A stretch of 64,000 nucleotides of DNA from Frigidibacter sp. ROC022 (GCF_024723735.1 NZ_JANQDU010000005.1:124001-188000); one strand, 5' to 3'. Counted from the stretch's first letter, positions 34,299-43,940 are shown. Translations and numbers: made by a program. The notes: generated by a model from the letters alone, not told the origin.

Positions 34299-35335
34299 TG
34301 GCCGGCCCCTTCCGAGGACTTCGCCCACAGGTTTATTCCGTCCTCATCGGCAAATTCATCAATCTTGGCAAGCTCTTCCGGGGTGAAGTTCAAGTTCTTC
34401 ACGGCACCGGCGCAATCCTCGATCTGGCGCGATTTCGAAGCTCCGATCAGCGCCGTGGTGATTCCGCCGTCGCGCAGCACCCAGGCCAGCGCCATCTGCG
34501 CCAGGGTCTGCCCGCGCGCCTGGGCGATCTCGTTCAGCGCGTTCAGATTGGCAATCGCCTTCTCGCTGACCAGATCGGGGTTGAGGCTCTTGCCCTGCGT
34601 CGCGCGGCTGCCTTCCGGGATCCCCTTGAGGTATTTCCCGGTCAGCATCCCCTGCGCCAGCGGCGAGAAGGCGATCGAGCCGATGCCCAGATCCTTCAGT
34701 GTCTGTTTCAGCCCGTCACGCTCGACCCAGCGGTTGATCATCGAATAGCTCGGCTGATGGATCAGGCAGGGTGTGCCCAGGTCCTTGAGGATGGCGGCGG
34801 CCTCGCGGGTCCGTTGCGAGTTGTACGAGGATATGCCGACATAGAGCGCCCGCCCCGAGCGGACGATATGGTCCAGCGCGCCCATGGTCTCTTCCAGCGG
34901 CGTGTCGGGATCGAAGCGGTGCGAATAGAAGATATCGACATAGTCGAGCCCCATCCGCTTGAGGCTCTGGTCACAGGAGGAGATCAGGTATTTCCGGCTG
35001 CCCCATTCCCCGTAGGGCCCCGGCCACATCCCGTAGCCGGCCTTGGAGGAGATGACGAGTTCGTCGCGCAGGCCGTTGAAATCAGTGCGGAGAATCTCGC
35101 CAAAGGCGGTCTCGGCACTGCCCGGCGGCGGGCCGTAGTTGTTGGCCAGGTCGAAATGGGTGATGCCGAGATCGAAGGCGGTGCGGCACAGCTCGCGCTT
35201 CAATTCATGCGGCGTGTCGCCGCCGAAATTGTGCCACAGCCCCAGCGAGATCGCGGGCAGCTTCAGCCCCGAACTGCCACAGCGGCGGTAAACCATCTTT
35301 TCATAGCGGTCGGCAGCGGGGGTATAGCTCATCAT
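34295..35335 (-). CDS. Aldo/keto reductase, L-glyceraldehyde-3-phosphate-reductase-like
   Basis: 346 residues closely resembling E. coli YghZ/Gpr in layout (GLWHNFGGDTPHE, SRKYLISSCDQSLKRMGLDY). The catalytic tetrad is visible: Asp and Tyr in FDLANNYGPP, Lys in ISSKAGYGMW and His in DIFYSHRFD. It should reduce aldehydes or ketoses with NADPH. In this operon it could act on a sugar or a sugar breakdown aldehyde; the physiological substrate is not evident. A tandem ATGATG start at 35335 follows GGAGAGAT. Confidence 0.9.
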   Translation of the reverse strand: MMSYTPAADRYEKMVYRRCGSSGLKLPAISLGLWHNFGGDTPHELKRELCRTAFDLGITHFDLANNYGPPPGSAETAFGEILRTDFNGLRDELVISSKAGYGMWPGPYGEWGSRKYLISSCDQSLKRMGLDYVDIFYSHRFDPDTPLEETMGALDHIVRSGRALYVGISSYNSQRTREAAAILKDLGTPCLIHQPSYSMINRWVERDGLKQTLKDLGIGSIAFSPLAQGMLTGKYLKGIPEGSRATQGKSLNPDLVSEKAIANLNALNEIAQARGQTLAQMALAWVLRDGGITTALIGASKSRQIEDCAGAVKNLNFTPEELAKIDEFADEDGINLWAKSSEGAGQ

Positions 35336-35379
35336 CTCTCTCCGTTCAGAAGGCGGCCCCGGTCGGAACCGCCGGACTC

Positions 35380-36516
35380 CTAGGCCAGCAGGGCGCGGGC
35401 CTCTTCCGGACCCAGGGCGGCCGGACGGTCGCAGGTCGTGGTCATCTCGACAAAACTGCCGATCTCGCCGGATTTCAGGATGCCGGTCATCACCTCGACC
35501 GCGTGCAGGGCCAGTTCCAGCGAGCAGCGGTGCGGCCGACCCTCCACCATGGCCTGCGCCATGTCGGCAAGGCCCGCGGTGCGGTAATTGGCCATCATCC
35601 CCTGCTTGTGTTCCTGGTTCGGCACGCCGAACGGGTGATCCCAGCCCTCGGCCTCGTGTATCACACCATCGCGCCCGGCGATTTGCAACGGCCCGCCGAA
35701 GAAGTTCGGGTCCGGCACGAAGATCGACCCTTCGATCCCGTAGAGGTCCATGTTGGGATGCCGATGCGCCCAGACGTCCCAGGACGCCGAAAGGGTGATC
35801 GTGGCGCCCGAGTGGAACTCCAGCAGGGCATGGACATTGGTCGGTGTATCGACCGGGATCTGCTCGTTCTGGCGCGGGCCCGGCGTCAGGATCGTCCGGG
35901 TCGGCGTCGCCGAGCTTGCCAGCGCCACCACCCGCTTCACCGGTCCGATCAACTGGATCAGGTTGGTGACGTAATAGGGGCCGACATCCAGCACCGGGCC
36001 GGCGCCGGGCTGAAAGAAGAAGTCCGGGTTCGGATGCCAATGCTCCATCCCGTGGCTCATCACATGCGCGGTGCCGGCGACGATCTTGCCGACCTTGCCC
36101 TCGTCGATCAGGTGCCGGGCCAGCTGATGGGTGCCGCCCAGGAAGGTGTCCGGTGCGGAACCGACCCGCAACCCCTTGGCCTCGCTGATCTTTCGGATGT
36201 CCTCTCCCTGCTCCATGGTCAGAACCAGGGGCTTTTCGCCATAGGCATGCTTGCCGGCTTCGAGGATCGACTTCGTGACCGCGAAATGCACCTCGGGAAT
36301 GGTCAGATTGACCACCACGTCGATGTCATCCGCTGCCAGGAGGTCTTCGGTCGAGACCGCGGCAACGCCGAACTCCGCCGCCCGGCTCTCGGCTGCCGCG
36401 TGGTTCACATCCGCGACCTTGCGGACATCCAGGGCCTTGAAGGTCGGGGCCAATCTCAGATAGGCGGCCGAGATATTGCCGCAACCGATGATGCCGACGC
36501 CAAGCTTTTCGCCCAT
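35380..36516 (-). CDS. Gfo/Idh/MocA-family oxidoreductase
   Basis: 378 residues. The N-terminal Rossmann domain carries VGIIGCGNISAAYL, the family catalytic EKP is in YGEKPLVLTM, and the C-terminal domain follows (HWHPNPDFFFQPG, GPVLDVGPYYV with the Asp-Xaa-Gly-Xaa-Tyr/His motif). Such enzymes oxidise hydroxyls of sugars or inositols with NAD(P). The start shares a base with the stop of the TIM-barrel gene (TGATG). The pairing with a TIM-barrel isomerase recalls glycoside or inositol catabolism, but the substrate is unknown. Confidence 0.9.
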   Translation of the reverse strand: MGEKLGVGIIGCGNISAAYLRLAPTFKALDVRKVADVNHAAAESRAAEFGVAAVSTEDLLAADDIDVVVNLTIPEVHFAVTKSILEAGKHAYGEKPLVLTMEQGEDIRKISEAKGLRVGSAPDTFLGGTHQLARHLIDEGKVGKIVAGTAHVMSHGMEHWHPNPDFFFQPGAGPVLDVGPYYVTNLIQLIGPVKRVVALASSATPTRTILTPGPRQNEQIPVDTPTNVHALLEFHSGATITLSASWDVWAHRHPNMDLYGIEGSIFVPDPNFFGGPLQIAGRDGVIHEAEGWDHPFGVPNQEHKQGMMANYRTAGLADMAQAMVEGRPHRCSLELALHAVEVMTGILKSGEIGSFVEMTTTCDRPAALGPEEARALLA

Positions 36517-37268
36517 CAGAAGTTCCTCGCGGCTTCGATCGACCGGGTCGCGAAGCGGCGGTCGTCGCTGGGGTTGTCATGTTCCATCACGAAGAGCCGG
36601 GTGCCCGCCGATTTCAGGGCCTGAAACAGCGCTTGCCAGCCCATGGTGCCGTGCCCGACATCGGCCCAGCCGTCTTCATCCGGACATTCGCCTTCGGGCG
36701 CCAGGTCCTTGAGATGGGCGGCATAGAGCTTGTCGCTGTATTTCTCGATCCAGGCCCAGGGGTCCTGCCCGGCCCGCACCGCCCAGGCGACGTCGAACTC
36801 CAGCTTGATGCCGGGCGCCGCGTTCAGGATCAGGTCGATCGGCTTGTCTTCGGCATCGCCGCCGAATTCCCAATTGTGGTTGTGGTAGCCGAATTCCAGG
36901 CCGGCGTCCCAATAGGGTTTGCCGGCCTCGGCCATCTGCGCGGCAAAGGCGGCCCAGTCGCCCTTGCCCTCGCGGTAATCCGGCGTCGGCGGGGCGGGAA
37001 CGAACACACCCTTCATGTCGAGCGCCCTGGCGATTTCGAGCACCCTGTCCGCCTGCCCCGACACCATGTCAAAGCCGAAATGCCCTGTCGCCATCGCCAG
37101 ATTGTTGGCGGCCAGATCGGCCTTGAGCTGGTCGAGTTGCGAGAGATTGGCGTAAAGCCCGCCATACCCTTCGACCTGGGCATAACCGAGATCGCCGACC
37201 ATCTTCAGGGTTTCCGGCAACGGCCCGAAATTGCGCGACGAATAGAGCTGGTAGGAGAAGTCGGTCAT
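36516..37268 (-). CDS. TIM-barrel sugar (phosphate) isomerase/epimerase-like protein
   Basis: 250 residues of the AP endonuclease 2/xylose-isomerase-like fold. Putative metal and catalytic positions are in GYHNHNWEF, KLEFDVAWAV, AAHLKDLAPE and FVMEHDNP. Relatives isomerise keto-sugars or cleave keto-glycosides. It begins 39 bp after the lyxose isomerase gene with AAGGATAAC upstream of the ATG, and it is coupled to the Gfo/Idh gene by a 1-bp overlap. Substrate unknown. Confidence 0.87.
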   Translation of the reverse strand: MTDFSYQLYSSRNFGPLPETLKMVGDLGYAQVEGYGGLYANLSQLDQLKADLAANNLAMATGHFGFDMVSGQADRVLEIARALDMKGVFVPAPPTPDYREGKGDWAAFAAQMAEAGKPYWDAGLEFGYHNHNWEFGGDAEDKPIDLILNAAPGIKLEFDVAWAVRAGQDPWAWIEKYSDKLYAAHLKDLAPEGECPDEDGWADVGHGTMGWQALFQALKSAGTRLFVMEHDNPSDDRRFATRSIEAARNF

Positions 37269-37307
37269 GTCAGTTATCCTTGTAACCCATATGGTTATGG
37301 CACGTTC

Positions 37308-37997
37308 TTAACGTAGCCAGTTGTCATAGTCCGAAACCAGAAGATGCTTGGGGGCGGTGTCTTCCTCGATCGCCGAGAAACGGCCGATCGGGTCACGGAA
37401 AATATTGTCGGTGCGGTCGTCGTTGACGTTCGAGACCTCGCCGATCAGCACGTCGCCGTCCTCGCCCCAGAAGGCATGCCAGCAATCGGGCTCCAGCGTC
37501 ACGCTTTCGCCCGGGGCCAGCGCCAGATGCGCGCCGGGGGCCTGTTCGCGCCAGGAGCCGTCGGTGCGGACCCGGACCCGGGCAGTCTCGTCGATGCTGC
37601 CGTCGGGCGCCGCCTTGAACAGTTCCAGCACCAGCGTCGCACCGCCCTTGTTGATGATGTCCTCGGTCTTGAGGTTGTGCCGGTGCATCGGGCTGATCTG
37701 GTTCTGCCGGGAAATCATGATCTTCTCGGCGTAGAGCATCCCCATTCCGGACTTCACATTGGCGGCCGAGCCATTGCGGACGGTGAAGAGAAACAGCCCC
37801 AGGTCGGCGAACTTCCCCTGCCCGTAATCGGTGATGTCCCAGCCCAGGGCATGATCGCGGATCATCGCGCTGTCGCTGCCGACGCGGGCCTTCAGCTCAT
37901 CCGGCGACCAATAGGCGAAGGGCGGCAGGATATAGCCGAAGCTGCGGATGAAGGCGTCGGATGCCTCGATGATGTCATTGACTTCGGTGCGTTTCAC
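37308..37997 (-). CDS. D-lyxose isomerase (cupin-type)
   Basis: 229 residues of the D-lyxose ketol-isomerase family. Metal ligands fit: His105 and His107 (SPMHRHNLK), Glu112 (KTEDIINKGG) and His174 (DCWHAFWGE). The enzyme family converts D-lyxose to D-xylulose and often mannose to fructose. With xylB in the same cluster this offers a second route to xylulose 5-phosphate. It overlaps the GH2 gene by 4 bp. Confidence 0.9.
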   Translation of the reverse strand: MKRTEVNDIIEASDAFIRSFGYILPPFAYWSPDELKARVGSDSAMIRDHALGWDITDYGQGKFADLGLFLFTVRNGSAANVKSGMGMLYAEKIMISRQNQISPMHRHNLKTEDIINKGGATLVLELFKAAPDGSIDETARVRVRTDGSWREQAPGAHLALAPGESVTLEPDCWHAFWGEDGDVLIGEVSNVNDDRTDNIFRDPIGRFSAIEEDTAPKHLLVSDYDNWLR

Positions 37998-40405
37998 TTG
38001 GTCCCTCCATAGGTCGCGGAATAGAGGTCTCGTAGGGTGAATTCGGGCGTGGCGCCAGTTGTTTGCGGGGTGAAGCGCAGGTGGAATTCACGCCCCGGCC
38101 CAAGGTGGATCGCGGCCCTGTCCCAGCGTCCCGGCACCGAGGCCTCGGCGGTCACGAAGAAGGCCATCGCCTGCGCCGTCAGGGTCAGGACATAGTCGGC
38201 GCCGTCGCGACCGACCTTGTGGCTCAGGCCCGGGTCGGGCAGGTCATAGGCCTTCCAGGGCAGCGGCGCATGGATGTCCCCGGCATGGGTGCCGTCCGAG
38301 CCTTCGTAGCCGTAGGTCAGCACCTCGTCTGCCGCCAGGCTGTCCGCCGGGATCTCCGCCAGCGTCACCGCCTTGCCGGCCACCCGGGCACTGCCCTTGC
38401 CAAGTTCGCGCGCGGAGCCGTCCATCCGGGTCGCATAGGCCGTGACCGAGACCTCGACCGCCTCGGGCCGGTCATTGACCGCCACCAGCCGGATCGCGCC
38501 CGCGTGCGGAACCGCCGTCACCAGCACCGGCGCGAAGAAGCTGCGGGCCATGTGGTGCAGCAGCTTCCAGCCGCCGCCATAATCCAGCGAGGACCAGGAA
38601 CAGACCGGCCAGGTATCGTTGAGCTGCCAGTAGAGCGTGCCCATGCAATGCGGCTTCAGGCTGCGCCAATGGCTCACCGCGGTCTTGATCGCCAGCCCCT
38701 GCTGGACCTGCGAGAGCCAGACGAAATTCTCGAAATCCATCGGGAAGCGGAAATAGCGGAACATGGTCTCGGCGATCCGGGCGTTGCCGCCGTCATTCTT
38801 CTGGTGGCTCTCGAAGACCGGGGCGGCGATGTTCCAGTCCTTCGGCTCGGCAAAGGTCCGGATCACCTCCATCGAGGGATAGGACTGGAAGCCGAATTCC
38901 GAACAGAAGCGCGGCGCGACATCCCGGTAGTGGTCGAAGTCGCGGCCCTCGTGCCAGACCGACCAGAAATGCATGTCGCCCGAGGCGTCGCTGTGCCAGG
39001 CGTCGCCGAAGTTCATGTAGCCCGGGCTGGGGCTGGAGGGCCACCAGAGCGCCTCGGGCTGGGTCGATTTCAGCGCCGACTCGATGGTCCGGTTCAGCCG
39101 GTCATAGGCGACCAGATAGCGGTCGCGGTTGTCGCGTGTCTCGGGATACCAGAGCAACGCGCCCAGCAGTTCGTTGTCGCCGCACCAGAGCGCCAGCGCG
39201 GCATGGTGGTTCAGTCGCAGAACCACCTCGCGCGCCTCTTCGGAGACCTCGTCAAGAAAGCCGTCATCCGAGGGATAGAGCGAGCAGGCGAACATGAAGT
39301 CCTGCCAGACCAGCAGGCCCATCTCGTCGCAGAGATCGTAGAACCAGTCCGGCTCATAGCGGCCGCCGCCCCAGACCCGGATCATGTTCATGTGCACGTC
39401 GCAGGCCGATTGCAGAAGATCGCGCGTCGCCTCGCGGGTGATCCGCGACGGCAGGGCATCGGCCGGAATCCAGTTGGCGCCCTTAATGAAGATGTCCCGG
39501 CCGTTGACGCGGAACTTGAAACCGCTGCCTCCGCCCGACCTGTCCGGGTCCAGCACCAGCTTCAGGTCGCGCAGGCCGATGCGGCGGGTCTGGGTTTCCT
39601 CTCCCACCGTGACGGTCAACTCGTGCAGGGTCTGCGGCCCCTGCCCGTTCGGCCACCACAACTCGGGATTCTTCAGGGTCAGCTCGGCCTCGATCCGGTC
39701 ACTGAAATCGGCAAAGACCGAATGACCGCTGACGGTCTGGCCGCAGAGGCTGACGGCCCAGTCGAAGGGCAAGGGCCGCTCGGCCTCGATCAGGACCGAG
39801 ACCTTGACGCGGGCGGTCTTGCCCTTGTGGCTCTGGCTGACAAGGATGCCGCCGATCCGGTACCGTGGCTTGGGTTCGATCCGGATTCCGTCCAGCACGC
39901 CGAAGGGCGCCAGGGCGATGTTCCAGTCCCAGCCGAAATCGCATTGCGGCTTGCGCAGCATGTTCGGATAGGCGATCGGGCAGTTCTTTGAATAGGGGAT
40001 CTCGTAGGGCTGCGCCCCGGCGCGGGCCAGGGCCTCGGCCGGGTTCGAACGAAACAGGATCTCGATCCGGTTCCGGCCTTCGCGGGCGACATCCGAAAGA
40101 TCGACCCGGTGGACACGAAAGGCATTCGCGGCGCAGAGCACCAGCTGGCCGTTGACCCGGACCTCGGCCACGCAGTCCAGCCCCTCGATCACCAGCACCA
40201 CCTTCGGATCGTCCAGATCGAACTCGCGGCTGGCGGTCCAGTCGCGTTCGGCGATCCAGCGTGTGGCGTATTCGTTGCGGCCCCGATAGGGGTCTTCGAT
40301 CCGGCCGGCCTTCAGCAGCGCCGAAATCCCGTCGCCCGGCAGCGCCATCGGCACATCATATTCGCCCGACGCGTCGCGCAGGCTCCAGTCTCCGGCCAGG
40401 TTCAT
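37994..40405 (-). CDS. Glycoside hydrolase family 2 beta-mannosidase-like enzyme
   Basis: 803 residues, cytoplasmic (no signal peptide). Domain order is GH2: sugar-binding jelly roll (about 1-175), immunoglobulin-like domain, then the TIM barrel with the acid/base Glu412 (WCGDNE) and the nucleophile Glu503 (CSEFGF). GGGRYEPDWFYDLCDEMGLL and LQVQQG-like segments are typical of GH2 mannosidases. It should release a beta-linked mannose or related sugar from imported oligosaccharide. The ATG at 40405 gives MNLAGDWSLR, preferred over an in-frame start 27 codons upstream. Confidence 0.88.
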   Translation of the reverse strand: MNLAGDWSLRDASGEYDVPMALPGDGISALLKAGRIEDPYRGRNEYATRWIAERDWTASREFDLDDPKVVLVIEGLDCVAEVRVNGQLVLCAANAFRVHRVDLSDVAREGRNRIEILFRSNPAEALARAGAQPYEIPYSKNCPIAYPNMLRKPQCDFGWDWNIALAPFGVLDGIRIEPKPRYRIGGILVSQSHKGKTARVKVSVLIEAERPLPFDWAVSLCGQTVSGHSVFADFSDRIEAELTLKNPELWWPNGQGPQTLHELTVTVGEETQTRRIGLRDLKLVLDPDRSGGGSGFKFRVNGRDIFIKGANWIPADALPSRITREATRDLLQSACDVHMNMIRVWGGGRYEPDWFYDLCDEMGLLVWQDFMFACSLYPSDDGFLDEVSEEAREVVLRLNHHAALALWCGDNELLGALLWYPETRDNRDRYLVAYDRLNRTIESALKSTQPEALWWPSSPSPGYMNFGDAWHSDASGDMHFWSVWHEGRDFDHYRDVAPRFCSEFGFQSYPSMEVIRTFAEPKDWNIAAPVFESHQKNDGGNARIAETMFRYFRFPMDFENFVWLSQVQQGLAIKTAVSHWRSLKPHCMGTLYWQLNDTWPVCSWSSLDYGGGWKLLHHMARSFFAPVLVTAVPHAGAIRLVAVNDRPEAVEVSVTAYATRMDGSARELGKGSARVAGKAVTLAEIPADSLAADEVLTYGYEGSDGTHAGDIHAPLPWKAYDLPDPGLSHKVGRDGADYVLTLTAQAMAFFVTAEASVPGRWDRAAIHLGPGREFHLRFTPQTTGATPEFTLRDLYSATYGGTK

Positions 40406-40409
40406 GGCG

Positions 40410-41489
40410 CTACATCCGTTCTTCATTGCCCTTGTGGAACAACGAGGCGCGGGCCGGGTCGAAGCCGACCGAAACCTTGTCGCCACGCTTCAGGTCAAGG
40501 GCGAAATCGACCAGGAAGCGGAATTGCATGTCGGCGAAACTGGCCCAGACCTGGGTCTCGGCGCCCATCGGTTCGCAGAGATCGACCTCGACCTCGGTCC
40601 GGAAGGGCATCGCCTCGGCCTGTTCGCCGGTCTGGATATGCTCGGGCCGGATGCCGAACCAGGCCGGACCGCCGGCCCTTCCGGTCGGCGTGAACTCGTA
40701 GCCGTCAAGCGGAATGCTGTGCCCGGCGCAGGTGAAGGCGCCGTCGGCCACCGTGCCTTCGACGAAGTTCATCGCCGGCGAGCCGATGAAATCCGCGACA
40801 TATCTGTTGGCCGGGCGCGAGTAGATTTCTTTCGGGCTGGCGAACTGCATGATCTGGCCGCCGCGCATGATCGCGATCCGGTCGGCAAGGGTCATCGCCT
40901 CGACCTGATCGTGGGTGACGTAGATCATGGTGTTCTCGAGCTGGTTGTGCAGCCGCTTCAACTCGACCCGCAGATCGGCGCGCAGCTTGGCGTCGAGGTT
41001 CGAGAGCGGCTCGTCGAACAGGAACACATCCACGTCGCGCACCAGCGCGCGGCCGATGGCGACCCGCTGGCGCTGGCCGCCGGAGAGCGCACCGGGCTTG
41101 CGGTCGAGCAGGGCTTCGATCTGCAGGACATCGGCGGCGCGGGCGATCCGCTTGTCGATCTCGGCCTTGGGCAGGCGCTGGTTCTTCAGCCCGAAGGACA
41201 GGTTGCCGCGCACCGTCATCTGCGGATAGAGCGCGTAGCTCTGGAACACCATGCCGATGCCGCGGTCCTTCGGCTCGGCCCAGGTGACGTTCTTTTCCTT
41301 GATCCAGATCTGACCGTCGGTGATGTCGAGCAGACCGGCGATGCAGTTCAGAAGCGTGGACTTGCCGCAGCCGGACGAACCCAGCAGCACGATGAATTCG
41401 CCATCGGCAACTTCGAGGTTCAGTTTCTTCAGGACCTGAACCGAGCCGAAGCTGAGAACCAGGTCGCGGACAGAGATGGAGGTTCCCAT
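40410..41489 (-). CDS. Sugar ABC transporter ATP-binding protein (UgpC/MalK type)
   Basis: 359 residues. Walker A GSSGCGKST, Q-loop, signature [15 protein letters not shown], Walker [13 protein letters not shown] and the H-loop VTHDQ are present, followed by a MalK-like C-terminal regulatory domain (about 240-359). It energises the two permeases encoded upstream, with only 4-bp gaps on both sides, and so belongs to the same transporter. Confidence 0.93.
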   Translation of the reverse strand: MGTSISVRDLVLSFGSVQVLKKLNLEVADGEFIVLLGSSGCGKSTLLNCIAGLLDITDGQIWIKEKNVTWAEPKDRGIGMVFQSYALYPQMTVRGNLSFGLKNQRLPKAEIDKRIARAADVLQIEALLDRKPGALSGGQRQRVAIGRALVRDVDVFLFDEPLSNLDAKLRADLRVELKRLHNQLENTMIYVTHDQVEAMTLADRIAIMRGGQIMQFASPKEIYSRPANRYVADFIGSPAMNFVEGTVADGAFTCAGHSIPLDGYEFTPTGRAGGPAWFGIRPEHIQTGEQAEAMPFRTEVEVDLCEPMGAETQVWASFADMQFRFLVDFALDLKRGDKVSVGFDPARASLFHKGNEERM

Positions 41490-41493
41490 GGAG

Positions 41494-42411
41494 TCAGCCT
41501 TTCACGGCGCCGGCGGCGATGCCGCGGACGAAGAGTTTGCCGGAGATGAAGTAGACGACCAGGGGCACCAGCCCGGTCAGGATCGTCGCGGCCATGTTGA
41601 CGTTGTATTCCTTGGTGCCCTGCACCGAGTTGACGATGTTGTTGAGCTGCACCGTCATCGGATAGGTGTCCGGCTTGGTGTAGACCACGCCGAACAGGAA
41701 ATCGTTCCAGATGCCGGTGACCTGCAGGATCACCGCCACGACGAAGATCGGCAGAGACATCGGCATCATGATCTTCAGGAAGATGGTCCAGAACCCTGCC
41801 CCGTCGACCCGCGCCGCCTTGAAGATTTCTTCCGGCACGCTGGTGAAGTAGTTCCGGAACAGCAGCGTCAGGATCGGCATCCCGAAGATCGTGTGAACGA
41901 TCACCAGCCCGGTTCTTGTGCCGTAGACACCCAGTTCGCGCAGCACGATGACCACCGGGTAGAGCATCACCTGATAGGGGATGAAGGCCCCGAAGATCAG
42001 GATGGTGAAGAAGATGTCGGCACCCTTGAACTTCCAGTTCGCCAGCGCGTAGCCGTTGACGCTGGCCACGATGATCGAGAGCAGAACCGAGGGCACCAGG
42101 ATCCAGACCGAGTTGGCGAAGCCGCGCGACAGGCCGTCACAGTTCAGCCCGGTGCAGGCTTCGGCCCAGGCCTTGACCCAGGGCGCGAAGGTGATGTCGC
42201 GGGGGAACGAGAAGACATTGCCCAGCCGCACCTCCTCCATCGTCTTCAGCGAGGTGACGATCATCACGTAGAGCGGCACAAGGTAATAGGCCGAGACCAG
42301 CAGAAGCGTTCCGTAGACGACGATATTGCGCAGCGAGAACAGGGGCTTGGGCCGCTTCCCGCGGGGGCCGTCCGCAACCGGCTGATGGGCATGGGGGGCG
42401 ATGTCAACCAC
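41494..42411 (-). CDS. Sugar ABC transporter permease (MalG type)
   Basis: 305 residues, six predicted membrane helices after a basic cytoplasmic N-terminus (GPRGKRPKPLFSLRNIV). The EAA loop is EEIFKAARVDGAGFWTIFLK. The C-terminus LFVRGIAAGAVKG is typical of MalG-type permeases of carbohydrate importers. The start overlaps the 484-residue permease gene by 8 bp. Confidence 0.92.
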   Translation of the reverse strand: MVDIAPHAHQPVADGPRGKRPKPLFSLRNIVVYGTLLLVSAYYLVPLYVMIVTSLKTMEEVRLGNVFSFPRDITFAPWVKAWAEACTGLNCDGLSRGFANSVWILVPSVLLSIIVASVNGYALANWKFKGADIFFTILIFGAFIPYQVMLYPVVIVLRELGVYGTRTGLVIVHTIFGMPILTLLFRNYFTSVPEEIFKAARVDGAGFWTIFLKIMMPMSLPIFVVAVILQVTGIWNDFLFGVVYTKPDTYPMTVQLNNIVNSVQGTKEYNVNMAATILTGLVPLVVYFISGKLFVRGIAAGAVKG

Positions 42412-43858
42412 GCTTCTTGCCTCCGAATTCGAGATAGGCCCAGGGGATCAGCACGATCAGGACCGACAGCAGCATCATGGTCGATGCGGCGAAGCCCTGG
42501 CCGAGGTTCTGGCCCAGGAACATCTTGTCATAGACGTATTTCGCCGGAACTTCCGAGGCGATGCCCGGCCCGCCGCTGGTCTGCGCGACGATCAGGTCGT
42601 AGACCTTGACGATCCCCGCCGCGATGATGACCAGGGTGGTGATGAAGACCGGCCGCATCATCGGCACGATGATCATCAGATAGGTCTTCCAGGCCGGGAT
42701 GCCGTCGATCCTTGCCGCTTTCCAGATATCCTCGTCGATGCCGCGCAATCCGGCCAGCATCAGGCACATGACCAGCCCGGTCCCCTGCCAGAGCGCCGCC
42801 AGCAGAACGCCGTAGATGACGATGCTGGCATCATAGATCGGATCGAAGACGAAGCTCTCGAAGCCGATGCTGCGGACGATGTGCTGGACCCCGAAATCGG
42901 GGTTCAGGATCCATTGCCAGACCAGCCCGGTGACGATGAAGCTGAGTGCGAAGGGATAGAGCAGGATGGTGCGGAAGGTGTTCTCGAACCGGATCTTCTG
43001 GTCCAGCAGAACCGCCAGCAGAAACCCGATCACAAGCTGGAAGATCAGCGACAGCACGCCGTAGATTGCCAGGTTCTCGATCGAGACCATCCAGCGCGGC
43101 TCACCCCAGAGACGGGCATATTGATCGAAACCGACGAAATGCTCCTTCGGCAGCAGTTTCGAGTTGGTGAAGGAATAGGCAATGGTCCAGATCGTGCCGC
43201 CGAAGAAGATGCCCATGGCGACCAGGATCATCGGCAGGGCGGCGACCTTGGCGGTGACATTGCCGACAAGCACCCGCTCCAGCGCCCCGGCGCGTGTGAC
43301 CAGGATGCCGGAACTGCCGATCACCGCCAGCGCCAGCGCCGCGACCAGGCAGAAGGCGGCCAGGAAAGCCCCGTTCCGGGTGGCGAATCCGGCAACGACC
43401 TTGCCGACCTTTCCGTAGTCATCGATCAGCGACGAAAGCGCCATGGCGAGCAGCAGCAGCGCGGCCGCGACGATCCAGCCGACACTCTTGCGCGCCAGAC
43501 GGTTGCCGGCCCATCGAAATCCGTCACCCTGCCGAAAGAGCAGCCCGACGAACAGCGCCGCCAGGGCCAGCGCGGCCCAGGGCAGATAACGCAGGAAGCC
43601 CAGCGTCTCGGTCGCGGTGTCGAGCAGCGACTGATAGGCCGAAAGCACCGGTATCCGGATATGGACCCAACCGAAGAGGTTCTCGATGCCCAGGGCCACA
43701 GCCTGCCCCAGAAGGTTCAGCACCGGGCCGACACCGACGGCCTGAATCAGCCAGGTGACGAAGGCCAGGACCAGCGACAGCAGCACCCGCCGCTCGGTCC
43801 GGTCCCGTGTCTGCGGCACCGATCCGGTCCCGCTCAATGAACTGGTCGTATCTGCCAT
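42404..43858 (-). CDS. Sugar ABC transporter permease (MalF type) with large N-terminal extension
   Basis: 484 residues, well above the 290-330 usual for this permease family. The C-terminal 280 residues are the normal core (TIWTIAYSFTNSKLLPKEHF, EAA loop DEDIWKAARIDGIPAWKTYL). The N-terminal 190 residues add several extra hydrophobic segments (for example YLPWAALALAALFVGLL, VGWIVAAALLLLAMALSSLI) not seen in the usual single MSD. The frame is open and GC-rich throughout, and AGGGGG precedes the ATG. An internal start near the core is possible but I see no better ribosome-binding site there. Confidence 0.88.
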   Translation of the reverse strand: MADTTSSLSGTGSVPQTRDRTERRVLLSLVLAFVTWLIQAVGVGPVLNLLGQAVALGIENLFGWVHIRIPVLSAYQSLLDTATETLGFLRYLPWAALALAALFVGLLFRQGDGFRWAGNRLARKSVGWIVAAALLLLAMALSSLIDDYGKVGKVVAGFATRNGAFLAAFCLVAALALAVIGSSGILVTRAGALERVLVGNVTAKVAALPMILVAMGIFFGGTIWTIAYSFTNSKLLPKEHFVGFDQYARLWGEPRWMVSIENLAIYGVLSLIFQLVIGFLLAVLLDQKIRFENTFRTILLYPFALSFIVTGLVWQWILNPDFGVQHIVRSIGFESFVFDPIYDASIVIYGVLLAALWQGTGLVMCLMLAGLRGIDEDIWKAARIDGIPAWKTYLMIIVPMMRPVFITTLVIIAAGIVKVYDLIVAQTSGGPGIASEVPAKYVYDKMFLGQNLGQGFAASTMMLLSVLIVLIPWAYLEFGGKKRG

Positions 43859-43940
43859 GATGCCCCCTGCTGGGCCCTGTCCCGGGCCCTGCCGGCCCTG
43901 CCCCGCGGGGCGGTCCGGTTCTCGGTCGGAAAGACGGAAA

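Noticed and set aside
32691-34748. 685-residue open frame on the forward strand opposite GH43 and the aldo/keto reductase
   Set aside because: It crosses the junction of two real genes and has no recognisable motif or ribosome-binding site.
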